64,000 nucleotides of DNA from Mucilaginibacter empetricola (GCF_024808665.1 NZ_JANUBZ010000013.1:62001-126000), one strand, 5' to 3'. Positions 1 to 8,981 are shown, counted from the first letter of the stretch. Program-made: numbers and translations. Notes: generated by a model from the sequence alone, not told the origin.

Positions 1-1443
1 GTATAGGTCTCTTTCCAGTATGGGCTGAACATTTCTTAAGCTCAAAAAGTACGATATGTTACTTCTTTCGGTGAGTAAATTATTGAATTGGTTGTTTTGT
101 TCATTTTTACTTAAAAATTTTCGATTTATATAAATATCATTATAGCTTTTTAACTCGCTCATACTGTTCGCTAAAATGAGATAATTATCTATCACTGTAA
201 AATACGGACGCCTAAAGGATTCTAAGGCATCGCCCAACAAAAAGAATGGAAGCTTTTCATAGTTTAACTGCCCGGTATTTTCATCACTCATAGTGCTTAC
301 AGAATTCAATATTGATTTAATCTTTGAACCATTTTTAACCGAAATAATAGCAAATTTTTCAAAATAACGAGTGGTAACCACAGCGAATTCGTTGCCGAGT
401 TGGTTGTCAAAGTCCTTTTTGAAGCTTTTTCCTGTTTCTGCTTTTATTTTGTTCAATAATTTACCTTTTTCGTTTCCCAAATTTGCTTTTGAATTCATCG
501 TTGATAGCTCTGAACTAAATTTTAATGGATCTGACAGGCCGAAGGTTATGCTGTATGCCGTTGTGGAAGGGAATATATCCTTAATATGATTTACAACAGG
601 TTGTTGATTAATAAACAGATTCAAATACTCAAGCGTTCCATTCTGATTAATGCTTGTGGAGCCGTTGAACATTAAAGCTTCATTTCTATAATTTAAACTT
701 AATGTGGCCAGCCCGGGTAGTATTCTTAGCGTTCTTAAAATGTCTGTGTTTTTGTTCTGAAACAATTGATCGAGTAGTGGGGAAATCTGTTCAAAATTAA
801 TATACAGATTAGCTAAAGAATTAGTGCTTTGCTGCTCTGAAAGTAGCTCGAATGATTTACCGTCTTTTTTATTTTTATGATTTAAACTGCTGTCAACCAA
901 ATCCTTTGTGAAGCTACCCGAAAATATATCGTCACCTTTGCTGGTGATATAAAAACGCTTTTTTAAAGAGTTGATGTAAATGGTATAGCCTTGGCTGCCA
1001 GGGATTTTAAGCGGTGTTACAACAAAGCCACTGTTGGGTAGTTTGCTTAAATCTTCCAGTATCGAGCTATCAAAACCATTACCAGATGATATGGTTACTA
1101 AAAGCCCAATATTATCTGTTTTGGATGGATGTACGGATACAAAAATGTTTTGGCCGGAAAAGTATTTTTCCAATGATGGATTTTGTAGCAGAAGATCTTT
1201 TAAGGTATCTAAATCAGCTATTTTTTGCTTGCCAACAATGGATACAAATAGTTTGCTCCCGTTAAAAATATCATAAAACCCCTTGTCATTATTAAACTCA
1301 AATATCAATGAAGCGTTATCTGGAATTACCTGCATAACTTTACTGGTACGCATGCCCGGAGTGTTTAAATTTTTAAAATAAACAATGGTAGCATACGCAG
1401 TAGCCGATAAAAGAATTAGGGTAATAATAATTTGCTTCTTCAT
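1..1443 (-). CDS. Membrane-anchored hypothetical protein (3' end outside window)
   Basis: I do not recognise the family. An open frame runs left from an ATG at 1443 to the window edge, about 481 codons without a stop, so the C-terminus is missing. The product starts with MKKQ and a hydrophobic stretch (about residues 4-22), a signal anchor or signal peptide. The rest is soluble, rich in Asn, Ser and Lys, with no cysteine cluster or catalytic motif that I can see. A second in-frame ATG at 1455 would add four residues (MQTA). The gene is divergent from the DUF423 gene at 1573. An envelope-located protein is a reasonable guess; the role is unknown. Confidence 0.75.
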   Translation of the reverse strand, partial: MKKQIIITLILLSATAYATIVYFKNLNTPGMRTSKVMQVIPDNASLIFEFNNDKGFYDIFNGSKLFVSIVGKQKIADLDTLKDLLLQNPSLEKYFSGQNIFVSVHPSKTDNIGLLVTISSGNGFDSSILEDLSKLPNSGFVVTPLKIPGSQGYTIYINSLKKRFYITSKGDDIFSGSFTKDLVDSSLNHKNKKDGKSFELLSEQQSTNSLANLYINFEQISPLLDQLFQNKNTDILRTLRILPGLATLSLNYRNEALMFNGSTSINQNGTLEYLNLFINQQPVVNHIKDIFPSTTAYSITFGLSDPLKFSSELSTMNSKANLGNEKGKLLNKIKAETGKSFKKDFDNQLGNEFAVVTTRYFEKFAIISVKNGSKIKSILNSVSTMSDENTGQLNYEKLPFFLLGDALESFRRPYFTVIDNYLILANSMSELKSYNDIYINRKFLSKNEQNNQFNNLLTERSNISYFLSLRNVQPILERDLY

Positions 1444-1542
1444 AGCAGTCTGCATTACAAAGGTAATCTATTTAGTGGTTTGTGAAATTGATGTTATTAA
1501 CTTATTGGCTGAACGCTACAGTCAGTTGACAAACCTTCACGC

Positions 1543-1550
1543 TATATTTG
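1543..1550 (+). promoter_or_regulatory. Candidate -7 promoter element for the DUF423-priA pair
   Basis: TATATTTG matches the Bacteroidota -7 consensus TAnnTTTG, 22 bases before the ATG at 1573. A TTGAC lies 14 bases upstream, closer than the usual 19-21, so the -33 element is unclear. Confidence 0.45.
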
Positions 1551-1572
1551 GTAACTTAGCAACATAATATTT

Positions 1573-1965
1573 ATGAAAAGAAAAATTATAATTACAGCGG
1601 CCATTTTTGGTGCATTGGCCGTTATAGCCGGCGCCTTTGGTGCTCACGGATTGCAAGGGCAATTATCTGCAAAATACCTCGATGTATGGCATACAGCAGT
1701 GCAATACCAGTTTTATCACGTATTTGCCTTATTGTTTTTATCATTAATTGTTACAACAAATGATAAGCTGATAAACGCTTGTTATTACCTTTTTACGTTG
1801 GGAATTATATTCTTTTCGGGCTCCTTATATTTGCTTAGTTGCAGCGAGTTGTTAGGTTGGGACTGGCTTATATTTATGGGTCCGGTTACACCGTTGGGCG
1901 GGCTATTATTTATTGCAGGATGGATAACATTAGGTATAGCAGCGTTAGGAAATAAAATAAAATAA
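1573..1965 (+). CDS. DUF423 (YgdD-like) small membrane protein
   Basis: This 130-residue integral membrane protein belongs to the DUF423/YgdD family, whose function is not established. It has four hydrophobic segments and the family's N-terminal signature: a Gly/Ala-rich first helix ending in GAFGAHGL (about residues 21-28), followed by a WHTAVQYQFYH stretch. Length is usual for the family. The stop codon shares one base with the priA start (TAATG), so the two genes are probably translated from one message. That is a conserved-looking neighbourhood but gives no functional clue. Confidence 0.9.
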   Translation: MKRKIIITAAIFGALAVIAGAFGAHGLQGQLSAKYLDVWHTAVQYQFYHVFALLFLSLIVTTNDKLINACYYLFTLGIIFFSGSLYLLSCSELLGWDWLIFMGPVTPLGGLLFIAGWITLGIAALGNKIK

Positions 1966-4451
1966 TGTTAGAGTTTGCCCAGGCTGAACATACGGAACGC
2001 GAAACACTTTTTGTTGAGGTGATATTGCCGCTGGCGATTGCCAAAAACTATACCTATCGTGTGCCATATGAAATGAATAATATGGTAGCGCCCGGTAAAA
2101 GGGTTGTGGTGCAATTTGGTAAAAGCAAACTTTATACGGCAATCGTAATTTCTATAAGTGCGCTTGCTCCTGAAAAATACGAAGCTAAATACATTATTGA
2201 AGTACTTGATGACCGTGCGGTTGTAACGCATGAGCAGTTGAATTTTTGGCTGTGGCTGGCTGAGTATTACATGTGCAACGTTGGTGAGGTAATGAATGCT
2301 GCACTTCCTTCGGCGTTAAAACTGGCCAGTGAGACAAAAATTGAGTTAAATAAAGGCTTTGAATTTGATAAGTCAGCGCTGCATGATAAAGAATACCTGA
2401 TTGTTGAAGCGCTGGACATTCAACCCGAATTAACAATAAGTGATATTGCGAAATTACTGGGGCAAAAAACAGTAATGCCGATATTGAAGGGCTTGTTTGA
2501 AAAGAATATCATTCATATCTCAGAAGAAGTTAGCGAACGCTATAAGCCGCGCACCCGTACCTTTATTACTTTAAATCCGGTTTATAATAATCAGGATAGT
2601 CTGCGGGAATTGTTTGGAATTTTGGAAAAGCGCGCGCCCAAGCAAGCCGATGCGGTACTGGCCTTTATAAAGCTCTCGCGTCATCAAAAAACCATCTCAA
2701 AAACCGAATTGATTGAAGAAAGCGGCGCCGGAGCAGCAAGTATAAAATCATTGGAAGAAAAAGAGATTTTTATTGCCGAAGAAAAGAATGTAAGCAGGCT
2801 GTTTTATGAGGAAAATGAAGCTTATAGTACTTTTGAGCTAAGTGAGCAGCAAGACAATGCGCTACAGCAGGTAAAAAAAGAATTTGAAGAAAAAGATGTT
2901 GTGTTGTTGCATGGTGTAACGTCGTCGGGCAAAACGCAGATATATATCAGGCTAATAGAGGAGGTCATCAACACCGGCAGGCAGGTGCTTTATTTGCTGC
3001 CCGAAATTGCGCTAACTACCCATATTATTGAACGATTGCGAGTATATTTTGGTGCAAATATTGGCATTTATCACTCCCGGTTTAATGATAATGAACGTGT
3101 GGAGGTTTGGCAAAAAGTACTGAATAACGAATACAAAGTGGTTTTAGGTGCACGATCGTCCGTCTTTTTGCCTTTTAATGATTTAGGGCTGATAATTGTA
3201 GACGAAGAACATGAAACTTCATACAAGCAGTTTGACCCGGCCCCACGTTATAACGCACGGGATGCAGCGATCTTTTTGGCTAATATGCACCAGGGTAAAG
3301 TATTGTTGGGTTCTGCCACGCCCTCATTCGAGAGTTATTACAACGCACGTGTACACAAATATGGCTTTGCTGAACTTACAGAACGTTACGGTGGGGTAAA
3401 GCTGCCGGATATTGAGGTGGTAAGTATCGCCGAAGAAACAAAAAAGAAAACCATACAATCGCATTTTACCAGTGTGTTGATGGGGGATATTGAAGTGGCG
3501 TTAGGTAATAAAGAGCAGGTGATTCTGTTTCAAAACCGGCGGGGATATGCCCCCGTTTTAATGTGCAAAATATGCGCCTATACCCCCAAATGTATTAATT
3601 GCGATGTTAGCTTAACTTATCATAAAAGTAGCTCCAAACTGCATTGCCATTACTGTGGTTATAAAGAAGATACTCCCAATATTTGCCCGGCTTGCGGCTC
3701 AACTCACCTTGAATATAAAGGATTCGGCACCGAAAAAGTGGAGGACGAACTGTCTGTTCTTTTGCCAGACACTCGTATTGCCCGGATGGATTTAGATACC
3801 ACACGCTCACGTAATTCGCTACAGACTATTCTCAACGATCTGGAGGAAAAAAAAATAGATATTTTGGTAGGTACCCAGATGGTAGCCAAAGGACTTGATT
3901 TTTCGGATGTTACGGTGATAGGCATTATCAATGCTGATAGTTTATTGAAATTTCCAGATTATAGAGCAAATGAGCGAAGCTATCAAATGCTAGCCCAGGT
4001 AAGTGGGCGTGCTGGTCGCCGCGGTAAACAGGGCAAAGTTGTTATCCAAACTTATGACCCAGCCCACAGGGTTATTAAACAAGTTATTGAAAATGATTAT
4101 ACCGGTCTTTATCTTACAGAGATGGAAGAACGCAGAAGCTTTAAATATCCACCATTTTATCGCATTATAAAACTTGACGTAAAGCATAAAGACCCCGAAA
4201 TAGTACATAATCAATCCATCTATCTGGCGGGCGAACTTAGAAAACAGTTTGGTGAGCGTGTGATAGGGCCGGAGCCCCCGTTGATTAATAGGATTCGGAA
4301 CTATTATATTCAAAGCATTATGTTGAAATTTGAAAAAGACGCTATCTCTGTCAACAAAGCAAAAACAATTATTCGCGATGTTATTACACAATTTCAAACA
4401 ACAAAATTGAGCAAAGGTAGCATCGTTCAGCCAGACGTCGACCCTTATTAA
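1965..4451 (+). CDS. priA: Primosomal replication protein N' (PriA helicase)
   Basis: PriA is the 3'-to-5' superfamily 2 helicase that recognises stalled forks and reloads the replisome. The 828-residue protein has an N-terminal DNA-binding domain (about 1-110), a winged-helix region, and a helicase core with Walker A GVTSSGKT near residue 318 and the box DEEH (VDEEHETSYKQ). Eight cysteines in four CxxC-type pairs (CKIC, CINC, CHYC, CPAC, about residues 530-575) form the two zinc sites typical of PriA. The start overlaps the DUF423 stop by one base. Nothing suggests truncation. Confidence 0.97.
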   Translation: MLEFAQAEHTERETLFVEVILPLAIAKNYTYRVPYEMNNMVAPGKRVVVQFGKSKLYTAIVISISALAPEKYEAKYIIEVLDDRAVVTHEQLNFWLWLAEYYMCNVGEVMNAALPSALKLASETKIELNKGFEFDKSALHDKEYLIVEALDIQPELTISDIAKLLGQKTVMPILKGLFEKNIIHISEEVSERYKPRTRTFITLNPVYNNQDSLRELFGILEKRAPKQADAVLAFIKLSRHQKTISKTELIEESGAGAASIKSLEEKEIFIAEEKNVSRLFYEENEAYSTFELSEQQDNALQQVKKEFEEKDVVLLHGVTSSGKTQIYIRLIEEVINTGRQVLYLLPEIALTTHIIERLRVYFGANIGIYHSRFNDNERVEVWQKVLNNEYKVVLGARSSVFLPFNDLGLIIVDEEHETSYKQFDPAPRYNARDAAIFLANMHQGKVLLGSATPSFESYYNARVHKYGFAELTERYGGVKLPDIEVVSIAEETKKKTIQSHFTSVLMGDIEVALGNKEQVILFQNRRGYAPVLMCKICAYTPKCINCDVSLTYHKSSSKLHCHYCGYKEDTPNICPACGSTHLEYKGFGTEKVEDELSVLLPDTRIARMDLDTTRSRNSLQTILNDLEEKKIDILVGTQMVAKGLDFSDVTVIGIINADSLLKFPDYRANERSYQMLAQVSGRAGRRGKQGKVVIQTYDPAHRVIKQVIENDYTGLYLTEMEERRSFKYPPFYRIIKLDVKHKDPEIVHNQSIYLAGELRKQFGERVIGPEPPLINRIRNYYIQSIMLKFEKDAISVNKAKTIIRDVITQFQTTKLSKGSIVQPDVDPY

Positions 4452-4518
4452 CACGATTTTTAGGATTTTATTGATCAGGCTGTTTAAAACTATCGTAAGC
4501 AGGTAATAAAAATCATAT

Positions 4519-4526
4519 TAGTTTTG
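4519..4526 (+). promoter_or_regulatory. Candidate -7 promoter element for pcm
   Basis: TAGTTTTG fits TAnnTTTG and ends 7 bases before the pcm ATG at 4534, so the message would start at or within a few bases of the start codon. No convincing -33 TTTG is present. Confidence 0.4.
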
Positions 4527-4533
4527 TGTCGTA

Positions 4534-5190
4534 ATGGCTTATAAGTATATCGATAATTATCGCGAACAAGGTGCACGCAAAAAACTGGTTGAGGAGTTAC
4601 GTAAAAAAGGAATTGAGGATGAACGGGTATTACTTGCGATAGGAAAAGTTCCCCGCCATTTCTTTTTTGATGAAACTTTCTGGAATCAGGCTTATAAGGA
4701 CATCGCATTTCCTATAGGCGAAGATCAAACTATATCACAGCCATATACAGTTGCTTATCAAAGTCAGTTACTTCATATTAATAGCGGCGATAAAGTATTA
4801 GAAATAGGGACGGGCAGTGGCTATCAGGCTTGTATATTGGTAGAGCTCGGTGCAAAAGTATACACTATTGAGCGTCAGGAAAAATTATACGAGCGAACCT
4901 GCAAAGTATTGCCTTATATGGGCTATAAACCCAAATTCTTTTTAGGTGATGGCTCTAGAGGTATTGCTAAACATGCACCATACGATAAAATAATAGTCAC
5001 CGCAGGTGCACCAACCGTGCCCGATGAACTGTTGAAGCAACTCAAAATAGGGGGCATTTTGGTTATCCCTGTTGGCGATCAACAAACTCAAAAAATGGTT
5101 ACAGTACTAAAAGTTGGAGAGAATGACTATGAAAAAATAGTTTTGGACACTTTTAGATTTGTGCCTTTGGTAGGAGACAAGGCTTGGTAA
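4534..5190 (+). CDS. pcm: Protein-L-isoaspartate O-methyltransferase
   Basis: Pcm transfers a methyl group from S-adenosylmethionine to isoaspartyl residues in aged proteins and so starts their repair. The 218-residue protein has the family motif DQTISQPYTVA (about residues 67-77) and the SAM-binding loop VLEIGTGSGYQA (about 89-100). Length matches the family. The TAA stop at 5188-5190 is also the first three bases of a REP-like hairpin, and smpB converges from the other side. Confidence 0.95.
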   Translation: MAYKYIDNYREQGARKKLVEELRKKGIEDERVLLAIGKVPRHFFFDETFWNQAYKDIAFPIGEDQTISQPYTVAYQSQLLHINSGDKVLEIGTGSGYQACILVELGAKVYTIERQEKLYERTCKVLPYMGYKPKFFLGDGSRGIAKHAPYDKIIVTAGAPTVPDELLKQLKIGGILVIPVGDQQTQKMVTVLKVGENDYEKIVLDTFRFVPLVGDKAW

Positions 5191-5371
5191 CCCCCCAAGC
5201 CCCCTGAAGGGGGAGTTTTTGACATGATAGACTGTGAAATTCTCTAACTCCTAATTTGGGGCATCTGACTGGAAAATAAGACGATAAAGATGATACGCTA
5301 CGATCTTAGACGAGGGAGTTTTTGATTGGTCGACTGGCAAATTATTCCCCCTTCAGGGGGCTAGGGGGTTA
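5188..5371. repeat. Pair of inverted REP-like hairpins between pcm and smpB
   Basis: Two 26-27 base units face each other at 5188-5214 and 5346-5371. Each begins with TAACCCCC and contains the perfect hairpin CCCCC-TGAA-GGGGG (5200-5213; complement at 5347-5360). The TAA of the left unit is the pcm stop codon and that of the right unit, on the minus strand, is the smpB stop codon. The 131 bases between hold no gene. A third, partial copy of the flank (GAGTTTTTGA followed by GACTG) is near 5315. The pair resembles a REP doublet or a very short MITE, and may end transcription from both sides. Confidence 0.8.
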
Positions 5372-5818
5372 TTGTTTCAATACCCTGCTTAGTTCAATCT
5401 TGCTATCCCTTTCCTTCATGGTTTCGCGCTTATCGAAAGTCTTTTTACCTTGGGCGAGACCTATTTCTAATTTGGCAAAGCCGCGTTCACTAATAAATAA
5501 AGCAAGCGGTACTATAGTTAATCCTTTTTCTTCACCACGCGTTTGCAGTTTTTTAAGTTCCTTTTTATTTAAGAGTAAAATGCGATCGCGTTTGGCTTCG
5601 TGGTTATAAAAAGAACCAAAGCTATATTCGGATATGTGCAGATTGCGCACATATAATTGCTCATTTATAAAAGTGCAAAATGCATCATTAATGTTGGCTT
5701 TCCCTTGACGGATAGATTTGATCTCGGTACCCAGCAACTGTATCCCCGCAACATATTTATCCAGAATATGGTATTCGAAATAAGCTTTTTTGTTTTTTAT
5801 ATATATATTCTGATCCAT
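5369..5818 (-). CDS. smpB: SsrA-binding protein SmpB
   Basis: SmpB binds tmRNA and delivers it to stalled ribosomes for trans-translation. The 149-residue protein shows the OB-fold core with N-terminal NKKAYFEYHILDKYVAGI and the conserved GTEIKSIRQGKANI loop, then the LLLNKKEL segment and a basic tail. Length is normal. No tmRNA gene is visible in the window. The stop codon coincides with the terminal TAA of a REP-like unit shared with pcm. Confidence 0.97.
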   Translation of the reverse strand: MDQNIYIKNKKAYFEYHILDKYVAGIQLLGTEIKSIRQGKANINDAFCTFINEQLYVRNLHISEYSFGSFYNHEAKRDRILLLNKKELKKLQTRGEEKGLTIVPLALFISERGFAKLEIGLAQGKKTFDKRETMKERDSKIELSRVLKQ

Positions 5819-5847
5819 CGCTGCCTCTTTTGCTGCAAATATGCGAA

Positions 5848-7734
5848 TTATTTTTCTTGCGGCTTAACAACCAGCACTGGTACATTTACCATATGGCGCA
5901 CAGAGTTTACCGTAGTGCCAAAAATAAGGTCTTTAAGTGCTTTATGCCCATGTGAACCCATCACTATAAAGTCAATTTTCTCTTCGTTAACAATTTTAGC
6001 GATAGAACTTGCTGCCGTACCAAAACCTATTTGGGCTTTGGCATTATAACCAAGCTTTATTAATGTATTTACATAGGTATTCAGGTTATCAGCATCGCTT
6101 TGGGTTTCATGATCCATAACTTCCGTACCATAGTAACGTGCACCAGCCGTTTCAACAACATGGATTAATGTGTAGGATGCGTTTTTACCACCCTGCATTA
6201 TAGCATTGCGGATGCAGTCGGTATCATTTTTCGAAAAGTCAATTGTTACACCAATATTGGTGTAAATAACAGGTGTAAGGTCTTCGATGGTTGTTGCAAG
6301 GCCGTGTGGTACGCTTGCCGGCGAATCGTAATGTTTAAATAGTAAGGGCCTTAAAAATACGTATATCAGCAATACGGTAATCGCAACAATGAGCGGTACA
6401 ACCAACATGTAAATCCATACCGCTGCATTAGGATATTGTTTTATCCAATCGGTTAATTGCTCAATCACCAGTTTGGCGTTTAGATATACTATTAAAACTG
6501 CGCAGGCCCACGCCGCTATTTTAACTTTTAAGCTGATGGCAAATTTCCCCATTCGCTTGCGGTTGGATGTAAAATGAATAAGCGGAATTACGGCAAAGCC
6601 TAATTGTAAACTTAATACTACCTGGCTTAATATTATCAGGTTACCTAAGCCCGTTTCGCCAAAATAGATGATTGTAAATACTGCAGGTACAATTGCCAGT
6701 ACACGGGTTAGTAATCTGCGTAGCCAGGGTTCAATACGAAGATTAATGTGTCCTTCCATTATAATTTGGCCGGCAAGTGTGCCTGTAATAGTTGAACTCT
6801 GACCCGATGCGATCAACGCGATTGCGAAAAGAGTAGGAGCAAGCTTGCCGAAAATATGCTCAAGTAGTTTATAGGCATCTTGAATCTCTGCCACCTGGAA
6901 AAAACCGTTTTTGAAAAAAGCTGATGCTGCCAATATCAAAATAGCCGCATTTACCACAAATGCAAGGTTTAACGCTATAACTGTATCGAACATATTAAAT
7001 TTGATCGCTGCTTTTATTCCTTTCTCGGTACGTGTAATTTGTCGTGTTTGTACGAGAGACGAGTGCAGATACAGGTTATGTGGCATTACCGTTGCTCCTA
7101 TGATGCCTATAGCGATGTACAGTGCACTACCTGATAAATTACCCGGAACAAACCCTTTAACAATACCCACTGCATCCGGACTTACTATAAACATTTCTAT
7201 AAGGAACGAAAGACCTACAATAAAGATCATTGACATGATAAATACCTCCAGCTTCCGCATACCTTTGTTCATCAAAAAAAGCATTAAAACGGTGTCTGTT
7301 ATGGTAAGCAATACACCCCAAACAAGCGGAAGATGAAAAAGTAATTGTAAACCAATGGCCATACCAATTATTTCAGCCAGATCGCAGGCTACAATGGCTA
7401 TTTGAGCCAACAAATACAGGCAAAAGTTTACAAACCTGGGATACGCGTTTTTTGAAGCCTGAGCCAAATCTAAACCACGCACAATGCCCAATCGAGCACT
7501 TAATGATTGCAATAACAACGCTATCAGATTCGACGCAAATAATATCCATATTAACCTATAACCGAAGGCGCTTCCTCCGGCAATATCTGTGGCCCAGTTC
7601 CCCGGATCCATGTAACCCACACTTACTAAATAGGCGGGACCTAAAAAAGCTAAAATCTTTTTCCAGCCAACTTTATTTTCTGTTTTTATAGAATTATGGA
7701 CTTTGCCCAATGATTGATTAACCGAATTACTCAT
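5848..7734 (-). CDS. mntH: NRAMP manganese transporter fused to a universal stress protein domain
   Basis: This 628-residue protein joins two modules. Residues about 25-460 are an NRAMP divalent-metal/proton symporter with DPGN (43-46) in the first helix and MPHN (217-220) in the sixth, the metal-binding motifs of the family. Residues about 490-628 are a universal stress protein (UspA) domain with the ATP-binding pattern Gx2Gx9G(S/T) in GSHGHKALKDLIFGTT. Plain MntH is about 410-440 residues, so the tail is a true fusion that could tie uptake to a nucleotide signal. Its start overlaps the mntR stop by four bases (ATGA), so the two are co-transcribed and mntH is probably under MntR control. Confidence 0.93.
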   Translation of the reverse strand: MSNSVNQSLGKVHNSIKTENKVGWKKILAFLGPAYLVSVGYMDPGNWATDIAGGSAFGYRLIWILFASNLIALLLQSLSARLGIVRGLDLAQASKNAYPRFVNFCLYLLAQIAIVACDLAEIIGMAIGLQLLFHLPLVWGVLLTITDTVLMLFLMNKGMRKLEVFIMSMIFIVGLSFLIEMFIVSPDAVGIVKGFVPGNLSGSALYIAIGIIGATVMPHNLYLHSSLVQTRQITRTEKGIKAAIKFNMFDTVIALNLAFVVNAAILILAASAFFKNGFFQVAEIQDAYKLLEHIFGKLAPTLFAIALIASGQSSTITGTLAGQIIMEGHINLRIEPWLRRLLTRVLAIVPAVFTIIYFGETGLGNLIILSQVVLSLQLGFAVIPLIHFTSNRKRMGKFAISLKVKIAAWACAVLIVYLNAKLVIEQLTDWIKQYPNAAVWIYMLVVPLIVAITVLLIYVFLRPLLFKHYDSPASVPHGLATTIEDLTPVIYTNIGVTIDFSKNDTDCIRNAIMQGGKNASYTLIHVVETAGARYYGTEVMDHETQSDADNLNTYVNTLIKLGYNAKAQIGFGTAASSIAKIVNEEKIDFIVMGSHGHKALKDLIFGTTVNSVRHMVNVPVLVVKPQEK

Positions 7735-8381
7735 ATAGATACCAGTAAATTATTTGCCACTTCGCGGCTGATCTGCACTTTTTTATTATCCATCATTAAA
7801 ATAACCGAATGGTCAAATTCAATTATATCTGTAATTGCTATGTTTTTACCTATCATTAAGCCATGCTTTTCCAGGTATTGTAGAAATACAGTTGAGTGAT
7901 CTCTTACTCCGCAAATAATTACGCTTTCGTTAACATCCACTGCGGATACAGGTCTAAGATTATGTGCTTTAAACAAGCCATTACAATCCGGGATAGGATC
8001 TCCATGAGGATCGTATTTAGGATAACCCATAAATTTGTCAAGTCTGTCTATTAATGCGTTCGAAGAAATGTGTTCCATTTCTTCGGCCATCTCATGAACT
8101 TCGTCCCATTTGAAGTTTAGTTTCTCTACCAGGAAATATTCCCAAAGCCGGTGCTTACGAATAATATTAATGGCAATTTTTTCGCCGGTTGCCGTAAGGT
8201 TTACGCCTTGGTATGGAGTGTAATTTATCAGCTCTTTATCAGCCAGTTTTTTAAGCATATCCGTTACCGACGATGCTTTGGTGTTTAACTGAGCGGCCAA
8301 CTGATTTGTACTGGCAATTGCCCCATTTAATGAAAGATGGTAAATGGCTTTCAGATAGTTTTCTTCGGCTAATGTATTCAT
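7731..8381 (-). CDS. mntR: DtxR/MntR-family metal-dependent repressor
   Basis: This 216-residue regulator has an N-terminal winged helix (about residues 5-60, TNQLAAQLNTKASSVTDMLKKL), a helical dimerisation and metal-binding region with the HRLWE...HEMAEEMEH segment (about 75-105), and a C-terminal FeoA/SH3-like domain. With Mn2+ or Fe2+ such proteins bind palindromic operators and shut off uptake genes. It is the first gene of the mntR-mntH unit, and a 32-base perfect palindrome lies 13 bases upstream of its start. Manganese rather than iron is inferred from the NRAMP partner. Confidence 0.92.
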   Translation of the reverse strand: MNTLAEENYLKAIYHLSLNGAIASTNQLAAQLNTKASSVTDMLKKLADKELINYTPYQGVNLTATGEKIAINIIRKHRLWEYFLVEKLNFKWDEVHEMAEEMEHISSNALIDRLDKFMGYPKYDPHGDPIPDCNGLFKAHNLRPVSAVDVNESVIICGVRDHSTVFLQYLEKHGLMIGKNIAITDIIEFDHSVILMMDNKKVQISREVANNLLVSI

Positions 8382-8386
8382 TTATA

Positions 8387-8394
8387 CAAATCTA
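8387..8394 (-). promoter_or_regulatory. -7 promoter element of mntR
   Basis: Read on the minus strand, TAGATTTG matches TAnnTTTG and ends 5 bases before the mntR ATG at 8381. The transcript would be leaderless or nearly so. The palindrome 8395-8426 abuts this element upstream, the position expected for a repressor that blocks sigma-factor binding. Confidence 0.55.
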
Positions 8395-8426
8395 ATAATA
8401 AATTTAGACTTATCTAAATTTATTAT
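8395..8426. promoter_or_regulatory. 32-base perfect palindrome, candidate MntR operator
   Basis: The arms ATAATAAATTTAGA (8395-8408) and TCTAAATTTATTAT (8413-8426) are exact reverse complements around the spacer CTTA. It covers the promoter spacer and -33 region of mntR-mntH and lies about 85 bases upstream of the divergent Lrp gene. DtxR-family repressors bind interrupted palindromes of this kind; binding by this MntR is inferred. Confidence 0.7.
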
Positions 8427-8473
8427 CTATGAAAAATTTATTTCGGTAAAAATTGTTTTTTTTAAAATTTTAT

Positions 8474-8502
8474 TTTGCCAATTAACTAAAATCATATATT
8501 TG
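8474..8502 (+). promoter_or_regulatory. Promoter of the Lrp-family regulator
   Basis: TTTG at 8474-8477 and TATATTTG at 8495-8502 are separated by 17 bases, close to the Bacteroidota two-part consensus. The -7 element ends 8 bases before the ATG at 8511, so the leader is a few bases at most. Confidence 0.6.
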
Positions 8503-8510
8503 CCTACAGT

Positions 8511-8981
8511 ATGGCTGCTGAATTAGATAAAATAGACCTGCAAATATTAAAGATATTGCAAGAGAATGGAAGGATAACGAACCTTCAGCTTTCAAATGAA
8601 ATAGGGCTTTCACCCGCACCCACGCTAGAGCGTGTACGCAAGCTGGAAAATGCCGAATATATAAAGAGTTATCATGCTTTAGTTGATGAGGAAAAGCTGG
8701 GGTTAGGCATCAAAACCTTTATCCAGATCTCCCTTGATTTTCATCAAAAAAACACCATTCAAACCTTTTTGGATGAGATACAAAATATAAAGGAAGTTAC
8801 GGAATGTCATCATGTAACTGGTCAATGTGATTTTCTTTTGAAAGTTTATGTTCGTGATATCAAATCATACGAGCAACTTATTATGGAGAAGATAAGCCGC
8901 ATTACCGTTGTCAAAACTTTCCAAACCATGATGATTATGTCGACCAGTAAAAAAGAGCCGATTGTACCGTTGGAGTATTAA
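8511..8981 (+). CDS. Lrp/AsnC-family transcriptional regulator
   Basis: The 156-residue protein has an N-terminal helix-turn-helix (LDKIDLQILKILQENGRITN then LSNEIGLSPAPTLERVRKLE, about residues 4-50) and a C-terminal RAM/ligand domain (about 70-145) ending in a TVVKTFQTMMIMS strand. Such proteins form octamers that sense amino acids and regulate transport or catabolic genes, often including their own. The target is not evident; the divergent mntR unit is controlled by a different type of site. Length is typical of the family. Confidence 0.93.
   Translation: MAAELDKIDLQILKILQENGRITNLQLSNEIGLSPAPTLERVRKLENAEYIKSYHALVDEEKLGLGIKTFIQISLDFHQKNTIQTFLDEIQNIKEVTECHHVTGQCDFLLKVYVRDIKSYEQLIMEKISRITVVKTFQTMMIMSTSKKEPIVPLEY

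Noticed and set aside
3990..4454. 154-codon open frame opposite the 3' end of priA
   Set aside because: The priA helicase motifs and zinc region are intact on the plus strand, and the opposite frame has no recognisable domain.
5188..5371. Inverted repeats as ends of an insertion sequence
   Set aside because: Only about 130 bases lie between them, with no transposase and no target-site duplication that I can see. A REP-like or MITE-like doublet fits better.
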